Shown here in pieces: positions 14,023 to 19,588 of a stretch of DNA of 19,588 nt (position 1 is its first letter; each line of letters opens with the position of its first letter). Location of the stretch: the NCBI GenBank assembly GCA_964358175.1, contig CAYHOI010000030.1:1-19588 (forward strand). Reading direction: 5' to 3'. The notes below the pieces were generated by a model. The model ran no database searches and had not been told where the DNA came from. It saw only the letters and a list, made by a program, of their open reading frames with translations. The position numbers and the translations under genes are program-made. This stretch comes from CAYHOI01 sp964358175 (GTDB lineage Bacteria; Margulisbacteria; Riflemargulisbacteria; GWF2-35-9).

Positions 14023-15441
14023 TTACCGAAGCACGGATAGGAATGTTCGAGCAATACTGGTTTGGCCATTATTTCCATCAGCCTTTACCAGCACAATATA
14101 GGTATCGTTTGGTAGGGTACGTCCGTAACTATCTGTGCAAGGAACCCATACCTTGTTGTAGCCCCCTTTAGCACCCACCGAACCTGAGAGGATGCTTTGC
14201 GACCAGAGCAGTCGAGCTGCCAAGTTGTAGAGTTTAACGCTCACCGTTGCGTCATGACTCAATTCATACCCCAATTGTGTTCCGTTTAAATCTGAAATTG
14301 GGTTGGGATAGTTTAGAAGTGATTTCACTTCCAGTATCGAGGATGTAGAAACCTGTGAGGAGACATCCCTGTGAATTTTTCCATTGCCACTGTACTTGTC
14401 CCACCCAACCAGTTTCTGACCATCTCCCTTTGGATCAAGAATATCGTCGACATTTGTTCTTTCCAAGGTTGCAAAATCGATTCGCATATTCGCCCCGTAT
14501 AGGGCAGTCAGTAAACCTGAAGCATACGCAGCAGAAGCACTCGTGCCGCTCGTTCTTGCGGTCTGATTGTTTAAATAGGTTGAGATCACATCTACTCCCA
14601 AACAAGATAACGAAAGATGCGAGCCGTAGTTACTAAAATTCGCCAAATGATCGGATCGATCGAGTGATGAAACCGCAACAACTCCGCAGAGAGCCGCCGG
14701 ATACATCGCCTTCTCCTGACCATTGTTGCCCGCACTAGCAATCACCGTCACACCCTGCGCAATGGCGTTTTGAATCGCAAGCTTCAGAACCTCTGTCGAA
14801 TAGTCGTATCCGAAACTACAATTAATGACCTTCGCCCCCATCTGAATTGCATAGTTAATAGCGGAGGCAATCACAAATTGAGAACTCCGACCTTGATCAT
14901 CAAAGACTTTGATCGGCAGAATCCTGGCATGACCGTCGCTATTCTTCGCAACCAGACCCGCCATGAGGGTTCCATGCCCCAAGACATCCTGTGCGCTTGA
15001 GGTAGCCGACATCATATCGAAACCCATCACATCATCAATATAGCCATTGGCATCATCATCTTTCCCATTCCCAATAATCTCGGTGGGATTCGTATATAGA
15101 TAGGGGCGCAACTGTTCATTTTGAATATCGACACCGCTGTCGATAAGTGCAACAAGAATCGTCGGATTTTCAACCGTGGTAGGAATAACAAACGGTTCTC
15201 TACCCACAATGGCTCTTGCTCCTACAGATTGGTGCAATTCTACTGGAAGATCTTCTTCCACAATTTTGGAGGATAAGGCTTCCTGACTTGCCCTATTCAT
15301 TGATGCATTTTGAAAAAATAAGATGGGGCTATAGGCTGAGGAGTAAGCCACTTTTACAGTGCCGTACTGTTCGATGGTCACTTCTGAAGCCCATAGGGTA
15401 CTCACCACTGCAAATAAAATGACAAGCTGGGTTAATCTCAT
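14023..15441 (-). CDS. Secreted S8 subtilisin-like protease with FlgD-like C-terminal domain
   Basis: A 472-residue exported serine peptidase. A signal peptide (1-19) is followed by a short N-terminal region and the subtilase domain (about 95-325). The triad is complete: D101 (LIDSGVD), H156 (GHGTLMAG) and S301 (SGTSAS), with oxyanion N239 (ASAGNN). The Asp/Asn-rich GNGKDDDANGYIDDVMGFD (125-142) is a likely calcium site typical of bacterial subtilases. Residues about 375-472 (LNYPNPISD through YNLAARLLW, SYGRTLPNDTYIVLVKA) resemble the FlgD-like Ig/sorting domains at the C-terminus of secreted proteins in Fibrobacteres and Bacteroidetes relatives. The ATG shares its first base with the last base of the upstream barrel-protein stop, and GGAGAG is 9-10 nt upstream, so the two genes are tightly coupled. 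Confidence 0.92.
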   Translation of the reverse strand: MRLTQLVILFAVVSTLWASEVTIEQYGTVKVAYSSAYSPILFFQNASMNRASQEALSSKIVEEDLPVELHQSVGARAIVGREPFVIPTTVENPTILVALIDSGVDIQNEQLRPYLYTNPTEIIGNGKDDDANGYIDDVMGFDMMSATSSAQDVLGHGTLMAGLVAKNSDGHARILPIKVFDDQGRSSQFVIASAINYAIQMGAKVINCSFGYDYSTEVLKLAIQNAIAQGVTVIASAGNNGQEKAMYPAALCGVVAVSSLDRSDHLANFSNYGSHLSLSCLGVDVISTYLNNQTARTSGTSASAAYASGLLTALYGANMRIDFATLERTNVDDILDPKGDGQKLVGWDKYSGNGKIHRDVSSQVSTSSILEVKSLLNYPNPISDLNGTQLGYELSHDATVSVKLYNLAARLLWSQSILSGSVGAKGGYNKVWVPCTDSYGRTLPNDTYIVLVKADGNNGQTSIARTFLSVLR

Positions 15442-16286
15442 CAGGATGGCTCTCCAATATCAAATGAAAAATGAAAGCTTGCACTTTGGCCCACTGATTC
15501 ATCAGATCCGATTTCACAACCGATCTTAATCGGGCTAAAATGAACATTCAAAGAAAGCTTGGCCAGATAGGGATTTTCGATGGGCAGTGTTACAGAAGCT
15601 TCAATCGTATCGTAGAGTCGATAGGAAGCTGATACTCTCGAACTCTGATCTATCGACCGATAGAGGTATCCCGTAGAAAAATCCTTCCCTTGAAAAGAAA
15701 CACCACAGTTCATATTAGTGGCAATGGTATCCACAACATTGTCGCTCCACCGAAAGGAGGTTCCCCCCAAATCATTCACGGATAACCCCAACTTCCAGTT
15801 TTGGAGAACATTGTACTGAAATCCAACATCCCAGCCAGCATTGAAACAGGTTCGCTCTTCGAGTCTCTGATAATACAGTTTGCTGTTTACCCCGATAGTG
15901 AGGTCTGAGCCCAATGTCGTCCCCAAAGTCAAGACCACTCCAGCCTTCATATGGCTAAAAGTAGAGTCCGCTTGAAATGTTCCATTGTTGGCTTGGCTTG
16001 TTTTAGCTATATTTGAAATCACATCGTAATGCCCAAAAACGCCAAAGTTCCATTGAGAGGAAGGCAAGGACACATAGAGGCTATTCCCTTGCCACAAAGC
16101 ATTAAGTTTGTCTTGTCGAGAAATTGAGAATTGGGCTGTTTCATTATTAATCATTGCTGGATTTTTTAAAATTGAGGCTCCCATTTCACTGAGGCTTGCC
16201 TCTTTAAGATAGTCATACTGAAGATCAGCCCCCCAGCCGATCGACAATATGATCCCCACCCAAAGGACAATAACCCCCAACCTCAA
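15441..16286 (-). CDS. PorV/UPF0164-like outer-membrane beta-barrel protein
   Basis: A 281-residue protein with a signal peptide (about 1-19, ending GWGA) followed by alternating polar and hydrophobic strands rich in Gly, Ser and aromatics. The sequence ends in an aromatic strand (ASFHFSFDIGEPS). The N-terminal SEMGASILKNPAMINN resembles the short PorV/PorQ-type opening, in which a GA..lgNPA-type motif precedes the barrel. PorV serves type 9 secretion in Bacteroidetes; a role in exporting or anchoring the adjacent S8 protease is inferred from position only. The start is TTG at 16286, supported by GGGGGAG 5 nt upstream; no ATG is available nearby. Its stop overlaps the protease ATG by one base. 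Confidence 0.72.
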   Translation of the reverse strand: MRLGVIVLWVGIILSIGWGADLQYDYLKEASLSEMGASILKNPAMINNETAQFSISRQDKLNALWQGNSLYVSLPSSQWNFGVFGHYDVISNIAKTSQANNGTFQADSTFSHMKAGVVLTLGTTLGSDLTIGVNSKLYYQRLEERTCFNAGWDVGFQYNVLQNWKLGLSVNDLGGTSFRWSDNVVDTIATNMNCGVSFQGKDFSTGYLYRSIDQSSRVSASYRLYDTIEASVTLPIENPYLAKLSLNVHFSPIKIGCEIGSDESVGQSASFHFSFDIGEPS

Positions 16287-16291
16287 ATAAA

Positions 16292-16298
16292 CTCCCCC
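16292..16298 (-). promoter_or_regulatory. Ribosome binding site supporting a TTG start
   Basis: GGGGGAG on the minus strand, 5 nt before the TTG at 16286, decides the start of the PorV-like gene. Confidence 0.65.
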
Positions 16299-16383
16299 TG
16301 TTCTTGCTTACAGTGTTAATGTGCCCAACAAAAGAGGGATTAAACATATACCAGAAAAATACCATACAAGTTTTTTGAAACTT

Positions 16384-16411
16384 TTGAACAATTTTGCCGA
16401 TAACTTATATG
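16384..16411 (+). promoter_or_regulatory. Candidate promoter of the orphan membrane protein gene
   Basis: TTGAAC (16384-16389), 16 nt, TATATG (16406-16411); each hexamer matches the consensus at four of six positions. AAGGAG follows at 16427-16432. Confidence 0.35.
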
Positions 16412-16443
16412 TGTGAAATAAACATAAAGGAGTGTGAGACATC

Positions 16444-16989
16444 TTGAAAAGTAAAATGGTGAGTATGAGTGTCGACGGTTGGTTCCCCAAAGGTGAATAC
16501 TATGTGACTGATGAGACTGGAGAGAGTGCTGATTTGCTTTCTGAGGGTTATCTGCCTTTAAAAAGGCTAAGGAAAACTCCTATTCAGCTAAAATATGGGA
16601 AACTCTTCGACGGGTCTACCGAAATACCTGCGATTAACTTTAATAACATTATCGTCTACAAACATTCAGGAAATTATGAAAAAAATCTTAAAATTGCGAT
16701 TGAAAAGGCCATAGATAAAGCATCCTGGAGAACAGACCCAACCCATTATTTCGTTAGAGCGGTTGTTTTTTCTGCTATAGGTTTGGGCAGCTTATTGGGT
16801 GACAACATGATATTTGGTTTTTTGAATGCACTAGCGTCATTTTTTGTACCACTGAATTTAATAAGAGGAATCCAGCATTTATTCGATGGATCCCGTAATA
16901 ACATCTCTAACCACAGCTTGTCTGAAATATGCTTGCTTTATAAACAATTTCAGGCAAAACAAAGGGAATCTGGAAGGTTCCTCGAGTGA
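16444..16989 (+). CDS. Unrecognised protein with two hydrophobic segments
   Basis: I do not recognise a family. The 181-residue chain has a polar N-terminal half with a short SVDGWFPKGEYYVTDETGES stretch, then two adjacent hydrophobic segments (about 103-118 and 121-140) separated by GDN, then a charged C-terminal tail (LLYKQFQAKQRESGR). A hairpin membrane anchor with both ends in the cytoplasm is plausible. The start is taken as TTG at 16444 with AAGGAG 11 nt upstream; ATG codons at 16456 and 16465 are further from that site. Base composition looks more AT-rich than gpmI or the S8 gene, which may point to separate origin. It is divergent from the PorV-like gene and 90 nt upstream of gpmI. 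Confidence 0.6.
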   Translation: MKSKMVSMSVDGWFPKGEYYVTDETGESADLLSEGYLPLKRLRKTPIQLKYGKLFDGSTEIPAINFNNIIVYKHSGNYEKNLKIAIEKAIDKASWRTDPTHYFVRAVVFSAIGLGSLLGDNMIFGFLNALASFFVPLNLIRGIQHLFDGSRNNISNHSLSEICLLYKQFQAKQRESGRFLE

Positions 16990-17014
16990 CGAAAAAGGAT
17001 TAATTCATACATGA

Positions 17015-17044
17015 TTGCATTATTTAGGCTTTCAGTATGATAAT
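17015..17044 (+). promoter_or_regulatory. Candidate promoter of gpmI
   Basis: TTGCAT (17015-17020), 18 nt, GATAAT (17039-17044). The -10 is good and the -35 weak. It leaves a leader of about 28 nt with AGGGAG at 17066-17071, 8 nt before the gpmI ATG. Confidence 0.4.
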
Positions 17045-17079
17045 GAACTGTCTGTAAATACTGCTAGGGAGTTACTTTA

Positions 17080-18651
17080 ATGGAACAAACTATTTCCCTC
17101 AAACAAAAACCCGTTCTCTTGGCCATTCTTGATGGATGGGGCATCGGCAAACACAACAAATCCGATGCAGTCTTTCTGGCCAAAACCCCTCAGTTGAATC
17201 ACTTGTTAGCAACCTATCCTCACACCCGATTGGTCACTAACGGGCTGGATGTAGGTCTTCCAAGGGGAATAATGGGCAATTCCGAGGTCGGCCATCAAAA
17301 TATCGGAGCCGGAAGAATCGTTTATCAACAGTTGACCGCCATTAACTTGGCCATCGAAAACGGCTCTTTTTTTAAAAACCCTGCGATTCATGCCGCCTAC
17401 GAGCATGCCAAAACTCACGGAACCGCTTTGCATATCTTGGGACTCTTGTCCGACGGCGGTGTGCATAGTGATTGCTCCCATCTGTTTGCACTTCTTCGCA
17501 AGGCCAAGGACATGAATCTGTCGGACGTCTATATTCATGTCATTTTGGATGGACGCGATACCCCCCCCAACTCCGGGAAAGATTATTTAAATACGCTTTT
17601 AGAGCAAATCACGAGCATTGGGGTTGGCAAAATTGCTTCCCTCTGCGGCCGATACTATGCCATGGATCGCGACAACAACTATGATCGCGTTAAATTGGCC
17701 TATGATGCGATTGTACATGGGAAGGGCTTCACGGCAGAAGATCCGATAACCCTGTTAACCGAACGTTATGCGAACAAAGAATTCGATGAATTTATCCATC
17801 CCACCCTGATCACCAAACAGGGAAAAATCCACACCATTGCTCATAACGACGCAGTCCTCTTTACCAATTTCAGGCCAGACCGGGCACGCGAAATAACTCG
17901 AGCTCTGTTGGGAAAAGTTCTCCCTGAACAAGATAAAAAAGGTGCTTTCGCTCAAGAAACTCCTCCGCCAATCTTCTTCGTCAGCATGACCCAATATCAG
18001 GAGGGACTCAATGAACATGTCGCTTTTCCACCGCAAGCGTTGACAGATACTTTGGGCGAAGTGATTTCCCATTGTGGACTCAAGCAATTACGCATCGCGG
18101 AAACTGAGAAATATGCTCATGTTACGTTCTTTTTTAACGGTGGAGAAGAAAAGCTATTCCCTGGAGAGGATCGCATTTTGGTTGATTCCCCCAGAGATGT
18201 CGAGGGACTTTATGATCGAAAACCTGAAATGTCAGCTTTTGAGATCACAGAGAAATTACTGAAAACCCTGGACACAGGCACCTATTCTCTGGTGGTTTTA
18301 AACTTCGCGAACATGGACATGGTCGGACATACGGGAAAAATAGATGCCGCTATTAAAGCTGTTGAAACCGTGGATACCTGTGTCGGACGTCTCTGGGAAA
18401 AGATAAAGTCCATGAATGGAGTTATGCTTATCACCGCCGATCACGGAAATGCGGACGATATGATGCAAGACAATGGGGAGCCGATGACCGCGCACTCCAT
18501 GAATAAAGTTCCGTTGGTTGTGGCAGGATTTGCCCAGGACTTTTCACTTCGACCTGAAGGAATACTTGCCGATATTGCTCCCACCGTCTTACAGATCATG
18601 GGAATTCCTCAGCCAGCTGAGATGACTGGCAAATCACTGATCAGTTTGTAG
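17080..18651 (+). CDS. gpmI: 2,3-bisphosphoglycerate-independent phosphoglycerate mutase
   Basis: Interconverts 3- and 2-phosphoglycerate in glycolysis and gluconeogenesis using two manganese ions. The 523-residue chain is of family length. The alkaline-phosphatase-like metal site starts with D18 in LLAILDGWGIG; the phosphoserine nucleophile is S68 in GIMGNSEVGH. Substrate-binding segments HVILDGRDTPP, GRYYAMDRDNNYDRV and TNFRPDRAREITRAL are all present, as are the C-terminal metal ligands in NFANMDMVGHTG, TADHGNADDM and TAHSMNKVPLV. A normal AGGGAG ribosome binding site precedes the ATG. It appears to be transcribed alone; no intrinsic terminator with a T-run follows, only the inverted-repeat element about 30 nt downstream. 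Confidence 0.98.
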   Translation: MEQTISLKQKPVLLAILDGWGIGKHNKSDAVFLAKTPQLNHLLATYPHTRLVTNGLDVGLPRGIMGNSEVGHQNIGAGRIVYQQLTAINLAIENGSFFKNPAIHAAYEHAKTHGTALHILGLLSDGGVHSDCSHLFALLRKAKDMNLSDVYIHVILDGRDTPPNSGKDYLNTLLEQITSIGVGKIASLCGRYYAMDRDNNYDRVKLAYDAIVHGKGFTAEDPITLLTERYANKEFDEFIHPTLITKQGKIHTIAHNDAVLFTNFRPDRAREITRALLGKVLPEQDKKGAFAQETPPPIFFVSMTQYQEGLNEHVAFPPQALTDTLGEVISHCGLKQLRIAETEKYAHVTFFFNGGEEKLFPGEDRILVDSPRDVEGLYDRKPEMSAFEITEKLLKTLDTGTYSLVVLNFANMDMVGHTGKIDAAIKAVETVDTCVGRLWEKIKSMNGVMLITADHGNADDMMQDNGEPMTAHSMNKVPLVVAGFAQDFSLRPEGILADIAPTVLQIMGIPQPAEMTGKSLISL

Positions 18652-18677
18652 ATTCTCTAAGTCATTGTCATGAAACT

Positions 18678-18801
18678 ACCTTTACATCTGATTTGTCTTT
18701 TTGTCCGTCTTCTGCGTTGTGGAATCTTTCGCATAGCCAAACTATGCGAAAGATTCCAAGCCTTGAAGCCAAATCAAAAATACTGCATGATCTGTAAAGG
18801 T
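18678..18801. repeat. Nested inverted-repeat element with a perfect 16-bp stem
   Basis: The core is a perfect palindromic stem, 18721-18736 against 18742-18757, with a CCAAA loop. Around it lie an imperfect pair, GATTTGTC (18690-18697) against GCCAAATC (18768-18775, 7 of 8 complementary), and a perfect 9-bp outer pair, ACCTTTACA (18678-18686) against TGTAAAGGT (18793-18801). No T-run follows the stem on either strand, so it is not a standard intrinsic terminator. The shape fits a REP-like or MITE-like intergenic repeat; copy number cannot be judged from one window. It occupies most of the 228-bp gap (18652-18879) in which I see no other convincing feature. Confidence 0.7.
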
Positions 18802-18879
18802 TATTTCGTTCCAACTCCTAAGACAATATTTCTTTATTGACTCATAAACGAGCGATGAGTAACAACGCAAAAATTCATT

Positions 18880-19401
18880 TTACGGAAGGTATAGATGCCA
18901 GGTATCAAAGCTGATCCCTAATTGGTAGATATCTGCCCGAAAATCATTATCCAGCGAGAAATATTTCCCAAGCCCAAAACGGATTTCTACATCTGGAAGC
19001 AGCTGAAAGCCAAGGGTTATGACAGGCTCAATGAGTAGCCCTCCCTTAACAGGCACACCCCCGCCTCCGCTTCCACCAATCATCACCTTGGTGTCGATAA
19101 AAAACACTTCCCCTACTCGATATCCCACATTAAAAGAACCTAACGCATACCCACCGCGCCCACCCGATATAGCCCCATAAGCAGTTCCTCCGATGTAAAC
19201 CTGATCAGTGATATAGCGATCAAACTGAGCCCCCACCATCTGAAAGGGAGCAATGCTCTCAGGAGAGCAAATCTCAAACACCACCGTCTCTGTTCTTTTT
19301 TGCTTTTGAATTTTTGAATACTCTTCTTGAGTAAGTGGTAATGCAAACAGCATCGAGCACAGCAAAAGAAAAAAGAAAACGTTACTTCGCAAGCAAGTCA
19401 T
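18880..19401 (-). CDS. Exported glycine-rich beta-barrel-like protein (second of a tandem pair)
   Basis: Function not recognised. From ATG 19401 the chain is 173 residues: a hydrophobic signal peptide (about 7-21, ending FALP), a polar stretch (LTQEEYSKIQKQKRTE), then amphipathic beta strands with glycine-rich loops (GGTAYGAISGGRGGYALG and GGSGGGGVPVKGG) and an aromatic C-terminal strand. This is the pattern of a small outer-membrane barrel. The frame can open at GTG 19425, but that would put non-signal residues ahead of the signal peptide. The start overlaps the end of the upstream gene by 20 bp. Its C-terminal 60 residues align by eye with the end of that neighbour (GG-rich loop, then a P..LG.QL strand), so the two look like tandem duplicates. 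Confidence 0.7.
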   Translation of the reverse strand: MTCLRSNVFFFLLLCSMLFALPLTQEEYSKIQKQKRTETVVFEICSPESIAPFQMVGAQFDRYITDQVYIGGTAYGAISGGRGGYALGSFNVGYRVGEVFFIDTKVMIGGSGGGGVPVKGGLLIEPVITLGFQLLPDVEIRFGLGKYFSLDNDFRADIYQLGISFDTWHLYLP

Positions 19402-19588
19402 TATAATGATACCCCACTGATACACCGACCAGACTACTTTTTATCTGCCCATTCACAAAATCAATATATCCAGCGTGAATCATCACCGTTAGAGCGTTAT
19501 TCAATTGATACCCAAGAGAAAGACTGGGTCGAAGAACCCCGCCCCCACCCTGCGGTGCGCCATGCCCGCCCCCCCCTCCAAGAAATAA
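19382..19588 (-). CDS. Glycine-rich beta-barrel-like protein, C-terminal part only
   Basis: An open frame enters from the right edge and ends at TAA (19382-19384), giving the last 68 residues of a protein. They begin with a glycine-rich loop (LGGGGGHGAPQGGGG), followed by strand-like segments (VLRPSLSLGYQLNNALTV, MIHAGYIDFVNG) and an aromatic end (VGVSVGYHYNDLLAK). The pattern parallels the C-terminus of the next gene downstream, with which it overlaps by 20 bp. An outer-membrane protein is likely; the N-terminus and function are outside the window. The loop is encoded partly by a run of eight G (19569-19576 as C on the plus strand). Confidence 0.65.
   Translation of the reverse strand, partial: LFLGGGGGHGAPQGGGGVLRPSLSLGYQLNNALTVMIHAGYIDFVNGQIKSSLVGVSVGYHYNDLLAK

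Noticed and set aside
18721..18757. Intrinsic terminator for gpmI
   Set aside because: The stem is strong but no T-run follows on either strand.
18670..18840. A 56-residue open frame starting at an ATG across the inverted-repeat element
   Set aside because: No ribosome binding site, and most of its length is the palindromic repeat, so the frame is best explained by the repeat itself.
1..19588. CRISPR array, tRNA, rRNA, transposase, integrase or defence system
   Set aside because: No regularly spaced repeats, RNA gene signatures or relevant protein families were seen on either strand.

Overview
The window reads as a compact stretch of chromosome from a Gram-negative, nitrate-respiring bacterium. 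Outer-membrane barrel proteins, a lipoprotein and periplasmic c-type cytochrome point to a diderm cell. A secreted subtilase with a FlgD-like C-terminal domain beside a PorV-like barrel protein suggests the Fibrobacteres-Chlorobi-Bacteroidetes group or a related candidate phylum. That placement is an inference from protein style, not a proven assignment. No phage, transposase, CRISPR array, tRNA or rRNA was seen.

Layout. (1) Positions 1-6685, minus strand: a respiratory nitrate operon, read from right to left as an E. coli-type NarK, a second nitrate/nitrite transporter, a membrane-anchored diheme cytochrome c (NarC-like) and narG, which runs off the left edge. A sigma70-like promoter lies at 6745-6773, overlapped by a 12-bp direct repeat. 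(2) 6859-8176, plus: a retropepsin-like aspartic protease and a lipoprotein M15 peptidase. (3) 8145-8666, minus: inorganic pyrophosphatase. (4) 8798-11082, plus: coaC, coaB, ruvC and ruvA, overlapping end to end. (5) 11059-11589, minus: a YqeG-like HAD phosphatase, then a 39-residue ORF on the plus strand. (6) 11805-16286, minus: PorV-like barrel protein, S8 protease, PAP2 phosphatase, trxB and rpiB; trxB also has its own promoter. (7) 16444-16989, plus: an unrecognised two-hydrophobic-segment protein; then 17080-18651, plus: gpmI. (8) 18652-18879: no convincing gene, but a nested inverted-repeat element with a perfect 16-bp stem. (9) 18880-19588, minus: two tandem, related glycine-rich surface proteins, the upstream one cut by the window end.

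How the genes fit together. The nar genes import nitrate, export nitrite and reduce nitrate at the membrane. Most of the rest is housekeeping: coenzyme A synthesis, Holliday junction processing, pyrophosphate removal, pentose phosphate and glycolytic enzymes, and thiol redox. The main cross-cutting signal is that four first-of-operon genes (aspartic protease, coaC, yqeG, trxB) have a good -10 box only 8-11 nt before the start codon and no clear Shine-Dalgarno, which predicts leaderless mRNAs. Other genes (ppa, ruvA, gpmI, the 39-residue ORF) have ordinary ribosome binding sites. No complete novel defence or mobile system was found. The least explained loci are the inverted-repeat element, the tandem glycine-rich proteins, the orphan membrane protein and the 39-residue ORF.
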